A stretch of DNA of 53,477 nucleotides from an uncultured Alphaproteobacteria bacterium (GCA_947588275.1 CANPYJ010000006.1:1-53477), one strand, 5' to 3'; shown: positions 1-9,988, counted from the stretch's first letter. The notes: a model not told the origin generated them from the sequence alone. Program-made: numbers and translations.

Positions 1-90
1 CTTGTTATAAACCTCATTCCTTTGCGACAAACAAGACGTCGTCTCAAAAAAAAATTTCACCTGAAAAAATAATCTTTTCCAAAAAAGTTA

Positions 91-119
91 TTGACAAACC
101 GTTTGGGACGGATTATCAA
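91..119 (+). promoter_or_regulatory. sigma-70-type promoter of tRNA-Met
   Basis: A perfect -35 hexamer TTGACA (91-96) is followed after 17 nt by TATCAA (114-119). The tRNA begins 15 nt after the -10 element, which fits a short 5' leader. The 90 bases before it are AT-rich and show nothing else I can name. Confidence 0.8.
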
Positions 120-133
120 GAACTAGAATTTAT

Positions 134-209
134 GGCGGGGTAGCTCAGTCGGTAGAGCGGAGGAATCATAATCCTTGTGTCGTGGGTTCGAATCCCTCCC
201 TCGCTACCA
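134..209 (+). tRNA. tRNA-Met (anticodon CAT, elongator type)
   Basis: A 76-nt cloverleaf with encoded CCA end. The 7-bp acceptor stem includes two G-T pairs. The anticodon stem GAGGA/TCCTT encloses the loop ATCATAA, giving anticodon CAT. The T loop is TTCGAAT. The body resembles alphaproteobacterial elongator tRNA-Met rather than initiator tRNA, because it lacks the three G-C pairs of the initiator anticodon stem. A lysidine-modified tRNA-Ile2 also carries CAT and cannot be fully excluded by eye. Confidence 0.93.
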
Positions 210-210
210 T

Positions 211-240
211 AAAAAAAACACCTGAAAAGGTGTTTTTTTT
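211..240 (+). terminator. intrinsic terminator after tRNA-Met
   Basis: Stem ACACC/GGTGT with a TGAAAA loop, flanked by an A-run and an eight-T run. It starts two bases after the tRNA CCA end. Confidence 0.85.
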
Positions 241-316
241 ATGGTCTATCTTAAATTTCTCCATTTAACAAATATATTCTTCTGCGGTACATCTTTAATA
301 TTAAGGAGATTTAGAC

Positions 317-685
317 ATGAAAAAACTTTCGCTTGCCGCGCTGCTGACGGCTTCGGTTATTGCCGTTTCGTCTGTAGCTGACGCCCAAAACAACAATTCG
401 GCCAACAATATGACCAATCCCTCGACCGTTTCTCAGGCGCAAAACATGGCTGACGACACATTTGTCGTTTTGCAGGGCATGATCACCTCCAAAACCGGCG
501 ATGAAATGTATATTTTTACGGACAACACCGGCACCATTGCCGTCGAAATTGACGATGACGATATGGCCGGCCTTAATCTGACCCCTCAGGATGTGGTCAT
601 TATTCAAGGCGAAATTGACAAGAACGGCAATGTTGTCGAAGTCGATGTCGATGAAATTGTCATGGCCAATCAGCCGCAGCAATAA
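317..685 (+). CDS. periplasmic OB-fold stress protein (YgiW/YdeI family)
   Basis: A 122-residue protein with a cleavable signal peptide (residues 1-23, ending VADA). A single bacterial OB-fold (BOF) domain covers roughly residues 45-118. The family pattern is visible: a V-L-Q-G strand, a acidic central turn (EIDDDDM), and a final strand pair around VVIIQGEIDK and VVEVDVDEI. Family members such as YgiW and YdeI are small periplasmic proteins linked to stress tolerance; their molecular function is not settled. A strong SD (AAGGAG) sits 9 nt before the ATG. The gene stands alone, between the tRNA terminator and its own terminator. Confidence 0.85.
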   Translation: MKKLSLAALLTASVIAVSSVADAQNNNSANNMTNPSTVSQAQNMADDTFVVLQGMITSKTGDEMYIFTDNTGTIAVEIDDDDMAGLNLTPQDVVIIQGEIDKNGNVVEVDVDEIVMANQPQQ

Positions 686-699
686 TGCTTTGCTTCACG

Positions 700-727
700 G
701 CCGCTGCCAATGGCAGCGGCTTTTTTT
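700..727 (+). terminator. intrinsic terminator
   Basis: A perfect 9-bp stem GCCGCTGCC/GGCAGCGGC with loop AAT, followed by seven T. It ends the OB-fold gene and makes an in-frame upstream ATG for the next gene (inside the loop) unlikely. Confidence 0.9.
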
Positions 728-745
728 GTTTACAGGAAAAAATTC

Positions 746-1348
746 ATGACTTTTGAACAGCTCATCCTCAAACGCCGCTCCGTTTATCATCTTTCCGCTG
801 ACATTAACTTGTCTGTGCCGCAGCTGGAAGACTTGTTAAAACAGGCTCTTCTGCATTGTCCGACGGCTTTTAACTCGCAGTCCGGCCGCTTGGCTTTGTT
901 ACTGGGAAGCGCGCATCAAACCCTGTGGAAGATTACCCTCGCTGCTCTTCGTCCGCTGGTACCGCCCGAAAAATTTGCCGCCACGCAGGCCAAAATTCAG
1001 GATTTCGCCGCCGGTGCCGGAACCGTGCTTTTTTTTATTGACGATAACGTTACCGCTGATTTTCAAAAAAGATTTCCGCTGTACCGCGACCACTTTTCAA
1101 TCTGGGCAGAACAAGCCCAAGGCATGCTGCAATATATAGTTTGGACCTTGCTGGCCGAGCACCGGATCGGCGCGTCCCTGCAACATTACAATCCTTTGAT
1201 TGACGCAAAAGTCAACCGTCTTTTTCATCTGCCGTCAAATTGGCGCTTAAGCGCACAGATGCCTTTTGGAAAAATTGCCGCGCCGGCTGAACCCAAAACC
1301 TTTTTACCGATTGAAAACCGCCTAAAAATTTTTGCCTCCGACAAATGA
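746..1348 (+). CDS. nitroreductase-family oxidoreductase
   Basis: A 200-residue protein resembling the Frm2/YfkO-like nitroreductases. It shows the RRSVYHL start motif (residues 8-14), the N-S-Q-S-G-R FMN-contact region (about residues 45-50), and the central helix pair around WAEQAQGMLQYIVWTLLAEHRIGAS with the usual IGASLQHYNPLID segment. The family uses FMN and NAD(P)H to reduce nitro compounds, quinones or lipid-derived signals; the substrate here cannot be read. I start at 746 because the earlier in-frame ATG at 710 lies in the loop of the preceding terminator, while 746 has the weak SD AGGAAAAAA upstream. Confidence 0.82.
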   Translation: MTFEQLILKRRSVYHLSADINLSVPQLEDLLKQALLHCPTAFNSQSGRLALLLGSAHQTLWKITLAALRPLVPPEKFAATQAKIQDFAAGAGTVLFFIDDNVTADFQKRFPLYRDHFSIWAEQAQGMLQYIVWTLLAEHRIGASLQHYNPLIDAKVNRLFHLPSNWRLSAQMPFGKIAAPAEPKTFLPIENRLKIFASDK

Positions 1349-1417
1349 TTTTAACCTAAAATTAAAACATCCGCCCCTATACTTTAATGTAAAAGTCAAT
1401 CTATCGGGGTACTCAAA

Positions 1418-2194
1418 ATGGAAAAATCTACTTTCATCGGCTTTATCGGCGGTATTGCGGCGGTCGGCGTTGGCATGGCGCTCAAAGGCGCCGATCCTCA
1501 TGCGCTGATTAATCCGGCAGCGTTTTTAATCATCTTTGCCGGCACGGCGGCCGCAATTTTCAACGCTTTTCCGATGTCCGAAATCAAAAAATTTCCGCGC
1601 CTCATTAAAATTATATTTTTCGGCCGACAATTTCCCAAAAAGCAGGAAATTCTGGAACTGTTTGTCGCCGTTGCCAAAGCGGCGAAATCAGAGGGCGTTA
1701 TGGCGATTGAAAAACGCGCCAACGAAGTCGAAGATCCTTTCATCCGCGCCACACTGACAATGGTCGCCGACGGATTTAATGGAGAACTCATCAACAATGT
1801 CGTCGATGCGGAAATCAAACAGATGGAAAAACGTCACGCTTCCGGTGCTCTTATTTTTGCCCAATGCGGCATGTATGCACCGACGCTGGGCGTTTTGGGC
1901 GCGGTTATCGGACTTATCGCAGCTTTGGGCAACTTGAGCGATATTGATCAGCTCGGCCATTCCATTGCCGCGGCGTTTGTGGCCACCCTGCTCGGTATTT
2001 TTACCGGATACGTTTGCTGGCATCCGTTTGCCAACAAGCTCAAACAGATTAATCTGCAAGAAGTCGAAATCCGCCGCATGGTGCTTGAAGGTGCACTGGC
2101 CTTACAGGAAGGCGCCTCGTCCATTGTCATGGAATCCCGCCTGCAGGCGTTTATCCCGCTATCAGAACGCAAATCTCTGCGCGGCAAGGAATAA
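1418..2194 (+). CDS. motA: flagellar motor stator protein MotA
   Basis: A 258-residue inner-membrane proton-channel subunit of the flagellar stator. Four membrane segments are visible at about residues 4-22, 33-51, 156-172 and 182-201, with a large cytoplasmic loop between the second and third (55-150) that contacts the rotor. Prolines P155 (YAPTLGVLG) and P203 (WHPFANKL) match the two conserved channel prolines of the family. The length suits the short PomA/MotA type. motB follows 25 nt later with its own SD, so the two form an operon. Confidence 0.93.
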   Translation: MEKSTFIGFIGGIAAVGVGMALKGADPHALINPAAFLIIFAGTAAAIFNAFPMSEIKKFPRLIKIIFFGRQFPKKQEILELFVAVAKAAKSEGVMAIEKRANEVEDPFIRATLTMVADGFNGELINNVVDAEIKQMEKRHASGALIFAQCGMYAPTLGVLGAVIGLIAALGNLSDIDQLGHSIAAAFVATLLGIFTGYVCWHPFANKLKQINLQEVEIRRMVLEGALALQEGASSIVMESRLQAFIPLSERKSLRGKE

Positions 2195-2219
2195 AAATAT
2201 CTGAACGGAGCATCTGACT

Positions 2220-2897
2220 ATGGCCAATATGATTAAGAAAAAGCCCGAAGAACCGCCACACGAAGACCACCCTGACGAAACATGGCTGATTCCTTACTCA
2301 GACTTGTTGACCCTGCTGTTGGCGTTGTTCATCGTGTTGTTTGCCTCGTCCAACCTTGACAAAGACAAAGCCGCACAAATTCAATATGCTCTGGCCGCCG
2401 CGTTCAGCAACTCGTCCAGCGACCCGCTCAGCGGAACGGTTATGAGCTTTTTGAACGATGCTCAGGATATGAATTTGGAAGAAGACGGCGTCATTATATC
2501 ATCCGACGCTCAAGGCGCAAATTTGGAAATGACGACAATCAACTTGTTTGATCCCGGTAGCGTCACCATCAAAGAAGAAGCCCTTCCGGTCATCAAAAAA
2601 ATATCGCGCTTGCTCGATTCCAGCAAATACCGTCGTTTTCGGATTTCGGTTGAAGGACATACCGATGACACCAATGAATCGCAGGTTGCCGAACTGCCTT
2701 CCAACTGGGAACTCTCGGCCGCGCGCGCCGGAGCCGTCGTTCGCACCATGATTTCCAACGGCATGGAAAACAGCCGTTTCAAAGCGGTGGGATTAGCCGA
2801 AATTTCGCCGGCCTATCCCAATCTTAATCCTTATGGCGAACCCATCCCCGAAAACCGGATTAAAAACCGTCGGGTTATTGTCCGTATCGAATTTTAA
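2220..2897 (+). CDS. motB: flagellar motor stator protein MotB
   Basis: A 225-residue partner of MotA. The cytoplasmic N-terminus is followed by one membrane helix (about residues 29-45) that begins with the PYSDLLTLLLALF motif; D28 is the expected proton-carrying aspartate. A plug/linker region leads to a periplasmic OmpA-like peptidoglycan-binding domain (about 95-225) with the GHTDD signature at 146-150 and the final NRRVIVRIEF strand. The first residues are rich in charged residues and prolines, as in other MotB proteins. It is the second gene of the motAB operon. Confidence 0.93.
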   Translation: MANMIKKKPEEPPHEDHPDETWLIPYSDLLTLLLALFIVLFASSNLDKDKAAQIQYALAAAFSNSSSDPLSGTVMSFLNDAQDMNLEEDGVIISSDAQGANLEMTTINLFDPGSVTIKEEALPVIKKISRLLDSSKYRRFRISVEGHTDDTNESQVAELPSNWELSAARAGAVVRTMISNGMENSRFKAVGLAEISPAYPNLNPYGEPIPENRIKNRRVIVRIEF

Positions 2898-2916
2898 GTT
2901 TATTTTCCGAATTTTT

Positions 2917-2951
2917 TGTTTGGTATGCCGTGTGAACCGACATACCAAACA
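2917..2951 (+). terminator. probable terminator after motB
   Basis: A perfect 11-bp inverted repeat TGTTTGGTATG/CATACCAAACA with a 13-nt loop. The T-run after it is weak (GTTTAATTT) and there is also a T-run before it, so it may act in both directions. Confidence 0.55.
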
Positions 2952-3023
2952 GTTTAATTTAAAAGAGCCGTTTTGCGCCTATATAACTTACAAAAACCAA
3001 CGCAACATTGACATGAGGCTTTA

Positions 3024-3506
3024 ATGAAAAATAATTCGCGTGCAATTTTTGCCGGCGGGTGTTTTTGGGATTTGGAAAAACATTTTGAACATCTGGACGG
3101 CGTTATATCCACTCGCTGCGGTTACACCGGCGGCATTGTTCCCAATCCGACGCATATGGAAATTTCGGCCGGTCGCACGGGGCATGTTCATGCAGTGGAA
3201 ATCATTTTCAATCCGGCCATCATCACTTTTGACCGTTTGCTGGACATTTTTTTTGCGGTCCACAATCCTACCGTCCGTCAATCGACAACGCCGCAGTTTC
3301 GTTCTGCCATTTTTTATACTGACGACAACCAGCGCCGACAAGCTGCAGAGAAAATCCGCTCGCTGGCGGCCGCCGAACGTTACGGCGCGCCCATTCTTAC
3401 CGAAATCAACATGGCCGGCGTCTTTTATCCGGCGGCCGAATATCATCAGCATTATTGGCAAAAACATCAACATCAAGATATAAATGCCCTTCGCCCTTTA
3501 CCATAA
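3024..3506 (+). CDS. msrA: MsrA-family methionine sulfoxide reductase, divergent active site
   Basis: A 160-residue protein with the MsrA fold signature GGCFW (nucleophile C13), GYTGG (Y34), NPTH, TGH, and the C-terminal AEYHQHYW segment. Normal MsrA enzymes reduce methionine-S-sulfoxide using this cysteine. Aligned by eye to the E. coli enzyme, three assisting positions differ. The catalytic Glu in TGHAE is His (H56 in TGHVHAV). The GND..GTQYRS segment is shortened to STTPQFRS, so the Asp is lost and the Tyr becomes F92. There is no C-terminal recycling cysteine, although C32 is present. Activity is therefore uncertain; it may be a short MsrA subfamily or a non-canonical enzyme. No msrB is adjacent. 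Confidence 0.82.
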   Translation: MKNNSRAIFAGGCFWDLEKHFEHLDGVISTRCGYTGGIVPNPTHMEISAGRTGHVHAVEIIFNPAIITFDRLLDIFFAVHNPTVRQSTTPQFRSAIFYTDDNQRRQAAEKIRSLAAAERYGAPILTEINMAGVFYPAAEYHQHYWQKHQHQDINALRPLP

Positions 3507-3558
3507 TTTTACTTTTTAGCCGAATAATGATGACGGAAAGTTTTTTTAAGGAGACGCT

Positions 3559-4713
3559 ATGAACTCTGCCGTCTGTTTGCACAATGCAACCGTATTGACC
3601 GGCTTGTCGACCATGGAAGATTGTGCGGTTTACGTTAAGAATGGCAAAATTGCCGAAATCTACAGCGAACAAAGATTTAAGAACAGGACTTTTTCTTCAA
3701 AGGTCAAAATCATAGATGTCGGCAAAGCCTATGTGTTACCTGGGCTGATTGATACTCACATTCACGGCATCGGCGGTTTTTGCACCGACGATGCCTCGCA
3801 AAAGTCAATTCTCAAAATGTCGGAAATGCTGGCTCAATTCGGTATCACTTCGTTCATTCCGACAATCAGCGCCACCCCTGAGCCTGAAATCTACGACAAA
3901 ATAAAAGCCGTCCTGCATGCCATGGGCAAAGAACATGGCGCACGGATTTTAGGCATTCATCTTGAAGGGCCGTTTTTATCTCCGGAACGCGTCGGCGCTC
4001 AGGATGTTGCCGGAATTTCGCCGGTTGATTTGGCTTATATGAAACGCTTGTACAAAGCCTGCAAAGGACATTTGATAAACATGACTGTCGCGCCCGAGCT
4101 CAAAAACATGCGCGAAGTCGCCCTCTATGCCAACGAAAAAGGCATTGTTTTGCAGGCCGGCCACACCAACGCCACCTATGCGCAAATGGTGGAAGGAATG
4201 CAAGCCAACATTATGCACTCCACGCATATTTTCAATGCCATGCGTCCGCTGCATCATCGCGAACCGGGAACAGTCGGCGCCATCTTGACGCATCCGGAAA
4301 TTTCTTGCGAAATTATCGGCGACGGCGTGCATGTCAATCCCAACCTGATTCACCTTTTGCTCAAGAGCAAGCCTTTAAGCCAGTTGGTGCTCATCAGCGA
4401 CAGCCTGAAATATGCCCAAACGGCCATTCCCGATGACATAGACTTATATTTTGACCAATGTTTCAAACGCAAATCCGACGACACCATCTGCGGCTCCGGC
4501 ATCACCACGCTTGACGGTTTTCGCAACCTTGTTTCTTATGGCATTCCGCCCGAAAAAGTAATCCGCATGGCCGCCGCCAATCCGGCGCGCATTATGAACC
4601 AGACCGACGTCGGGCTGCTGTTGCCGGGCAAAAGAGCCGACATTATTGTCCTCGACAAAGATCTAAACTTAATCCATACGTTAATCGGCGGCAAATTTAT
4701 TAAGGAGAACTGA
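3559..4713 (+). CDS. nagA: N-acetylglucosamine-6-phosphate deacetylase
   Basis: A 384-residue cytoplasmic metal-dependent amidohydrolase that removes acetate from GlcNAc-6-phosphate, giving GlcN-6-phosphate. Visible motifs are H67-x-H69 (DTHIHGIGG), E136 ([11 protein letters not shown]), H202 (QAGHTNA), H223 ([10 protein letters not shown]) and catalytic D281 (LISDSL). The closing strand around [11 protein letters not shown] is typical. Length agrees with the family. An SD AAGGAG lies 8 nt before the ATG. nagB starts 2 nt after the stop codon, so both are co-translated. Together they route cell-wall or host amino sugar into glycolysis. Confidence 0.95.
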   Translation: MNSAVCLHNATVLTGLSTMEDCAVYVKNGKIAEIYSEQRFKNRTFSSKVKIIDVGKAYVLPGLIDTHIHGIGGFCTDDASQKSILKMSEMLAQFGITSFIPTISATPEPEIYDKIKAVLHAMGKEHGARILGIHLEGPFLSPERVGAQDVAGISPVDLAYMKRLYKACKGHLINMTVAPELKNMREVALYANEKGIVLQAGHTNATYAQMVEGMQANIMHSTHIFNAMRPLHHREPGTVGAILTHPEISCEIIGDGVHVNPNLIHLLLKSKPLSQLVLISDSLKYAQTAIPDDIDLYFDQCFKRKSDDTICGSGITTLDGFRNLVSYGIPPEKVIRMAAANPARIMNQTDVGLLLPGKRADIIVLDKDLNLIHTLIGGKFIKEN

Positions 4714-4715
4714 CC

Positions 4716-5519
4716 ATGCGCCTCATCATTAATAATACATATCAGGAAATATCCGTTTGGGCAGCAAACTATGTGGCTTACCGCATCAAAAACTTTCGCC
4801 CGTCAGCTCAAAAACCCTTTGTCTTGGGACTGTGCACCGGTTCAACGCCTCTCGGCATGTATGCCGAACTGATCAAAATCTATAAGGCCGGCAAAATTTC
4901 GTTTGAAAATGTGGTTACCTTTAATATGGACGAATACCTCGGATTGGGTCCCAATGACGAACAAAGCTATCATTATTTCATGCACGAAAACTTCTTCCGT
5001 CATGTCAACATTCCGCAAGCCAACATTCATCTTTTGAACGGCCTCACCAAAGATTATACTAAAGAATGTCAGCATTACGAAGACCTGATAAAGTCTTACG
5101 GCACAATTCACTTGTTTGTCGGCGGAGTTGGCTCGGATGGGCATATCGCATTTAATGAACCGGGGTCGTCTCTGACTTCAAGAACTCGTGTCAAAACCCT
5201 CACCGCCGAAACTATTGCCGCAAACTCTCGTTTCTTTGGCGGAAATAAAAGCAAAGTTCCCAACAGTGTGCTGACTGTCGGTATCGGCACCATCATGGAC
5301 GCCGAAGAAGTAATGCTTCTTGTTTCCGGCGACAAAAAAGCGCGCGCTTTGCACCATGCGGTTGAAGGCAGCATCAATCACATGTGGCCGGTGAGCATTT
5401 TGCAAATGCACCCGCACGGTATTATTGTCTGCGACGAACCGGCCACCAACGAACTTAAAGCCGACACCGTGCGTTACTTCAAAGAAATTGAACAACAGCG
5501 TATGCCAAAAATCAAATAA
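4716..5519 (+). CDS. nagB: glucosamine-6-phosphate deaminase
   Basis: A 267-residue enzyme converting GlcN-6-phosphate to fructose-6-phosphate and ammonia. Catalytic residues fall at the same numbers as in the E. coli enzyme: D72 (FNMDEYLGL), D141, H143 and E148 in [11 protein letters not shown]. The segment [12 protein letters not shown] keeps R158 and K160, which bind the allosteric activator GlcNAc-6-phosphate in E. coli, so this enzyme may be allosteric too (inference). It is translationally coupled to nagA. No transporter or NagC-type regulator is present nearby. Confidence 0.95.
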   Translation: MRLIINNTYQEISVWAANYVAYRIKNFRPSAQKPFVLGLCTGSTPLGMYAELIKIYKAGKISFENVVTFNMDEYLGLGPNDEQSYHYFMHENFFRHVNIPQANIHLLNGLTKDYTKECQHYEDLIKSYGTIHLFVGGVGSDGHIAFNEPGSSLTSRTRVKTLTAETIAANSRFFGGNKSKVPNSVLTVGIGTIMDAEEVMLLVSGDKKARALHHAVEGSINHMWPVSILQMHPHGIIVCDEPATNELKADTVRYFKEIEQQRMPKIK

Positions 5520-5522
5520 CTT

Positions 5523-5551
5523 TTGACATTACAAAAGTTTAGAACTAAACT
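5523..5551 (+). promoter_or_regulatory. putative sigma-70-type promoter
   Basis: TTGACA (5523-5528), a 17-nt spacer, then TAAACT (5546-5551). It lies 32 nt before the start of the membrane protein gene at 5584 and right after nagB, separating the two transcription units. Confidence 0.65.
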
Positions 5552-5583
5552 AGCGTCATAAATCTTCTAAAGGAGAAAACGGA

Positions 5584-6459
5584 ATGATTAATATGATTGG
5601 CGATTCATACAAAATGTTTTTGCGCAACAGTCGTTGGATTGTGCTGTATTCTCTGCCGATACTGATATTGTCTTCTCTGTATGTCTATTTTCAGAGCAAA
5701 CTGTCTTTGACGACCGGCATTGTCTACGTATCTTACTTCGTTATGCTGCTGTTGCCCTTAGTCAGTGCGGCGACTGACGTCAGCATTTACCGCCGGCTGT
5801 TTCACTTCAGTCAGATCAATCCGTTAAGCAGCCTGCGCGCTTTTGTTCTCTATCTGGTGGTGCAAATTGTCATTGGCCTGATTGGCACTCTACCGATATT
5901 TTTGTTCCAGTATTTGTTCGCGTTTATGGGCTTTTCTGCGCTCTTAAGCATCGTTGCGGCAATAATCATCAATATTTTCCTCGGCTTTTGGCTGATGGCA
6001 CGTTTCAATATCTTGCTACCGCTGATAATTCAGAACAAAGTTCCTTCCCTGCCCGATTTTATGGCTTACACCAAACGGCCTTACATTCATTGGCTGGAAG
6101 TTGCGGCTTTGGTTTACATGCCTTATACGATTTTATATTATCTCACATTCTTCTGCCCGTATACAAACAATATTCTGACGACTTTGTTTATGTTTGTATT
6201 CATCTGCTTCAACGTGGCATTTGTCAATGCCAACCGGATGATGCGGCCGATAGTCGTTTCCGCGGTCAAAACCCAACCTGAATCGTCTGTTGTTGTCAAA
6301 GTGCCCAAGGCAGAACCGCGCAAGGCTCCGCTCAAGAAGAAAGCGCCCAAAGCAAAAGCTCCGACGGCGCCTCACAAACCGACGGTTTCTAAACCTGCGC
6401 CTAAAAAAGCGTCCGGCAAAAAGAAACCGGCGCCCAAACTAAAGCCGATTACAGCCTAA
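5584..6459 (+). CDS. membrane protein with a lysine/proline/alanine-rich tail
   Basis: A 291-residue protein of unknown function. About six hydrophobic segments span residues 15-220 (for example WIVLYSLPILILSSLYVYF, YVSYFVMLLLPLVSAA, FVLYLVVQIVIGLIGTLPI, and LTTLFMFVFICFNVAFV). The final 60 residues form a low-complexity tail of K, P and A with repeated KxAPK-like units, resembling histone-H1-type tails. By the positive-inside rule the tail should be cytoplasmic. It has its own promoter and an AAGGAG SD. I recognise no family; the tail could bind nucleic acid, phospholipid or another acidic partner, but nothing shows which. Confidence 0.75.
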   Translation: MINMIGDSYKMFLRNSRWIVLYSLPILILSSLYVYFQSKLSLTTGIVYVSYFVMLLLPLVSAATDVSIYRRLFHFSQINPLSSLRAFVLYLVVQIVIGLIGTLPIFLFQYLFAFMGFSALLSIVAAIIINIFLGFWLMARFNILLPLIIQNKVPSLPDFMAYTKRPYIHWLEVAALVYMPYTILYYLTFFCPYTNNILTTLFMFVFICFNVAFVNANRMMRPIVVSAVKTQPESSVVVKVPKAEPRKAPLKKKAPKAKAPTAPHKPTVSKPAPKKASGKKKPAPKLKPITA

Positions 6460-6460
6460 A

Positions 6461-6498
6461 AAAATCCCCTGCCGACACGACCGGCAGGGGATTTTTTT
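6461..6498. terminator. bidirectional terminator between the membrane protein and pheT
   Basis: A 10-bp stem TCCCCTGCCG/CGGCAGGGGA with a 7-nt loop and an A-run on one side, a T-run on the other. It serves both convergent genes. Confidence 0.9.
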
Positions 6499-8888
6499 TA
6501 CTCTTTGCGCAGCTCACCGCCACACTTTTTGCCGACATCAACGATGACTTTGTTCATCAGCGTTTCAATATCGGTATCGCTGAAAGTGTTTTCGACCGGC
6601 TGCAAAGTTAGGCTCAGTGCCAACGATTTTTTGCCCGCAGGGAGGTTTTCTCCCTCATAGACATCAAATACCCGCACTTCAGAAATATGTGTTCTGTCGG
6701 CATTTTTGGCGGCCGCAATCACGTCAGCGGCGCTCACCTGCCTATCAAGCACAAAGGCCAAATCTTTGTCGACCGGCTGAAAAGCCGACAACTCCAATTT
6801 TTTACGCGCCTTGTCTTTAGAACCGCGCGGCAACGGAATATTGTCCAACATAACTTCAAATCCGACCACTCGCTGTTTAATGCCGAACTTCTTCAAAACC
6901 TGCGGATGCAGTTCACCAAAATAGGCCAATACGTTCCGCCCCAGCCGCAAAGCGCCGCTGCGTCCCGGATGATAATAAACCGGTGCATCACACGTTGTCT
7001 GCGCGCTGTCAAACGGTCCGTCGGCAGCTGCAATCGCGGCCAAAGCGTCGGCCTTGGCATCAAACACGTCATAACTGCGGTCTTCTCCGCTCCAATGCTT
7101 TTTGGCTGTCTGGCCGCTGCGTATGCCGCCGGCAACCAAATTCTGTTCTCCCGGCTTACGGCCATAAAACGCCGGACCTACCTCAAACAGACACACGTTC
7201 GGATAACCTCGGGAAATGTTGTTCTTGAGACCGATAAGCAAATTAGGCAACAGCGACGGACGCATAACATCCAATTCCGAAGTAATCGGGTTGCACAACG
7301 CCACCTTTTCCCGTCCGGCGGCGAAAGCCTCAATCAATTTAGAGTCCGTAAAGCTCCATGTCACCGTCTCCAACATGCCGCGAGCCGCCAATTCATGACG
7401 CACCGTAACCGCGCGGCGCTGCGCCGGCGTCAACACCGTCTTTGGAAATTGCGAAGTCGGCAGAGTTTCGGCCGGAATAGCGTCCAGACCGATCATCCGC
7501 ACCACTTCTTCCACCAAGTCGTGTTCGCCTTCAATATCCCCGCGCCAAGTCGGCGAAACCGCTTTCAGACGATGTCCTTCGTCGCTGACTTCAAACCCCA
7601 GCTTGGTCAAAATCTCGACAATCTTTTCCTTGCTGACTTCTATGCCGGCAAAGCTTTTCATTCTTTCCGGTCGCAAATAAGCCGCTCGCGGCGCGCATTT
7701 TTCTTCGCCGGCGATTACCGGTTCTGAAGCTTCGCCGCCGCAAATTTCCAAAATCAGTTGCGTGGCATAGTCCGCCCCCGAAATGTTCGACATCGGATCG
7801 ACCCAGCGTTCATAACGATAGCGGGAATCCGAATCAATCTGAAACTTGCGGCCGGTACGAGCGATACACTCGGGCGCAAACAACGCGCACTCCAAAAAGA
7901 CGTTTTTGGTTTCGGCCGAACAACCTTTTTCGACGCCGCCCATAATTCCGCCGAGACATTGAATCCCTGCTCCATCACAAATGCCGAGAGAACGGCTGTC
8001 CAAGGCATATTCTTTGCCTTCCAGCGACACGAATTTTTCACCCTCGTGCGCCATGCGCACGCAAATGTCACCGTTCAGTTTGTCCGCGTCAAAAACATGC
8101 AGCGGCCGCGCCAAATCATAGTTGATATAGTTTGTCACGTCGACCAGCGGCGAAATCGAACGCAGTCCGATTGCCGTCAGCCGGTCTTTCATCCATTTGG
8201 GCGTTTCAGCTTTGTTGTTGACATTGCGGATATATCGTCCGACATAAGTCGGGCAGGCGTCAAAATCTTCAATCGTTACGTTAATAGGGCTCTTGAACGT
8301 GCCGTTGTTCTTGACAGTTTTCAGCGGTTTGAGTGTTCCCAAACCGGCCGCCGCCAAGTCACGCGCCACACCGCGCACCCCCAAACATTCGGCACGGTTC
8401 GGCGTAATTGATATTTCAATCACCGGATCCACATTCAGTACTTGTGCCGCGGCCAGTCCTGCCGGCGTCGCATCGGCAAGCCGAATGATGCCGGTATGAT
8501 CTTCGCCGACGCCGAGCTCCCGCTCCGAGCACATCATGCCGAAACTTTCCACCCCGCGGATTTTGCCGACTTGTATCTTCTCACCGAAAGCCGGAATCAA
8601 CGTACCGACCGGCGCCAAAACGCCCACCATTCCAAGCGCGACATTCGGCGCACCGCACACAATTTGCAGCGTCTGTTTGCCATCGTTGACTTTCAACACA
8701 TGCAAATGATCCGAATCCGGATGGTTTTGCAAATCTTCAACTTTTGCCGTAACAAAACCTTCCAAGCTTTTGGCCGGATTGTAAACTTCTTCGACCTCAA
8801 GCCCGATTTTGGTCAGCGTCTCGGCAATCTCGTCAACCGTGGCCGTGGTATCCAAATGTTCCTTGAGCCAAGATAAAGTAAATTTCAT
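6498..8888 (-). CDS. pheT: phenylalanine-tRNA ligase beta subunit
   Basis: A 796-residue beta subunit of the alpha2-beta2 enzyme that charges tRNA-Phe. The order is the usual one: an N-terminal tRNA-binding OB domain (about 40-150, with [12 protein letters not shown] and CGAPNV), the B3/B4 editing domain, B5, the pseudo-catalytic core, and a C-terminal anticodon-binding FDX-ACB domain (from about 705, [16 protein letters not shown]). Length is typical. Its start codon overlaps the pheS stop by 4 nt (ATGA), so the subunits are translationally coupled. Confidence 0.96.
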   Translation of the reverse strand: MKFTLSWLKEHLDTTATVDEIAETLTKIGLEVEEVYNPAKSLEGFVTAKVEDLQNHPDSDHLHVLKVNDGKQTLQIVCGAPNVALGMVGVLAPVGTLIPAFGEKIQVGKIRGVESFGMMCSERELGVGEDHTGIIRLADATPAGLAAAQVLNVDPVIEISITPNRAECLGVRGVARDLAAAGLGTLKPLKTVKNNGTFKSPINVTIEDFDACPTYVGRYIRNVNNKAETPKWMKDRLTAIGLRSISPLVDVTNYINYDLARPLHVFDADKLNGDICVRMAHEGEKFVSLEGKEYALDSRSLGICDGAGIQCLGGIMGGVEKGCSAETKNVFLECALFAPECIARTGRKFQIDSDSRYRYERWVDPMSNISGADYATQLILEICGGEASEPVIAGEEKCAPRAAYLRPERMKSFAGIEVSKEKIVEILTKLGFEVSDEGHRLKAVSPTWRGDIEGEHDLVEEVVRMIGLDAIPAETLPTSQFPKTVLTPAQRRAVTVRHELAARGMLETVTWSFTDSKLIEAFAAGREKVALCNPITSELDVMRPSLLPNLLIGLKNNISRGYPNVCLFEVGPAFYGRKPGEQNLVAGGIRSGQTAKKHWSGEDRSYDVFDAKADALAAIAAADGPFDSAQTTCDAPVYYHPGRSGALRLGRNVLAYFGELHPQVLKKFGIKQRVVGFEVMLDNIPLPRGSKDKARKKLELSAFQPVDKDLAFVLDRQVSAADVIAAAKNADRTHISEVRVFDVYEGENLPAGKKSLALSLTLQPVENTFSDTDIETLMNKVIVDVGKKCGGELRKE

Positions 8889-9988
8889 CGCGCCGCTCCT
8901 CCGTTGTTGCTCAGGCCGCCGGTCATTGAAGACGTGTCAAGCGGCACGAAGCCATAGTGTTTCAACCAACGAACATCCGATTCGAAAAATGTCCGCAAAT
9001 CAGGAATACCGTATTTCAGCATTGCCAACCGATCCATTCCCATTCCGAAAGCAAATCCCTGATATTCGTCAGGATCGATGCCTCCGGCGCGCAAAACGTT
9101 CGGATGCACCATACCGCAGCCCAAAATCTCCAGCCAATCGTTGCCGGCACCGATTTTCAGCTCGGTTTTGGTCTTTTTGCAGCCGATATCCATTTCGGCC
9201 GATGGTTCGGTAAACGGGAAATACGACGGCCGATAGCGTACCGGCAATTCATCCAGCTCAAAAAAAGCCTTCACAAAATCGTAAAGACAGCCTTTAAGAT
9301 GCGCCATCGTAATGTTCTTGTCAATCACCAGCCCCTCAACCTGATGAAACATCGGCGTATGTGTGGCATCGTAATCCGAACGATATGTCCGCCCCGGAGC
9401 AATTATTCTGATTGGCGGCCGCTTGGTCTCCATCGTGCGGATTTGCACCGCCGAAGTCTGGGTGCGCACCACATAGCTGTCGTCAAAATTGTCGCTTTCC
9501 GGATTGGGAATATAGAAAGTATCTTGCATTTGCCGCGCCGGATGATTGGCCGGCGTGTTCAAGGCGTTAAAATTGTGAAACTGGTCCTCGATGTCCGGTC
9601 CTTCGGCAACCTCAAAACCCATTTCGCCGAAGATAGCCGCCACTTCTTCATAAATTTTTGACACCGGATGAATCCGCCCTTGATTTTCCGGTCGCACCGG
9701 CAAAGTCACATCAACCTTTTCGGAAACCAGTTTGGCGTTCAGTTCGGCCTCGGCCAATGCGGCGCGTCGAGCATCCAACGCCGCTTCAATTTCGGTCTTG
9801 AGAACATTAAGCCCTTTGCCGGCTTCTTTTTTTTCTTCCGGCGTAAGCGCGGCCAAACCTTTCATCAATTCGGTCACACTGCCTTTTTTGCCGAGCGTCG
9901 CCACTCTGATTTCCTCCAAAGCCTTCAAATCGGCCGCAGCCGCCACGGCCGCCAGCGTTTGGCTTTTGAGAGTTTCAATATTTTCCAT
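8885..9988 (-). CDS. pheS: phenylalanine-tRNA ligase alpha subunit
   Basis: A 367-residue catalytic subunit. An N-terminal coiled coil (residues 1-90, with the typical [14 protein letters not shown]) precedes the class II core with [30 protein letters not shown], RTHTSxVQ-like [32 protein letters not shown] and the closing [19 protein letters not shown] prefer the ATG at 9988, which has GGGGAT 5 nt upstream, over an in-frame ATG at 10000 without an SD. It follows rplT after a terminator-like hairpin. Confidence 0.94.
   Translation of the reverse strand: MENIETLKSQTLAAVAAAADLKALEEIRVATLGKKGSVTELMKGLAALTPEEKKEAGKGLNVLKTEIEAALDARRAALAEAELNAKLVSEKVDVTLPVRPENQGRIHPVSKIYEEVAAIFGEMGFEVAEGPDIEDQFHNFNALNTPANHPARQMQDTFYIPNPESDNFDDSYVVRTQTSAVQIRTMETKRPPIRIIAPGRTYRSDYDATHTPMFHQVEGLVIDKNITMAHLKGCLYDFVKAFFELDELPVRYRPSYFPFTEPSAEMDIGCKKTKTELKIGAGNDWLEILGCGMVHPNVLRAGGIDPDEYQGFAFGMGMDRLAMLKYGIPDLRTFFESDVRWLKHYGFVPLDTSSMTGGLSNNGGAAR

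Noticed and set aside
710..745. Upstream in-frame ATG for the nitroreductase-like gene
   Set aside because: It lies in the loop of the terminator hairpin of the preceding gene, and the encoded extension does not resemble the family.
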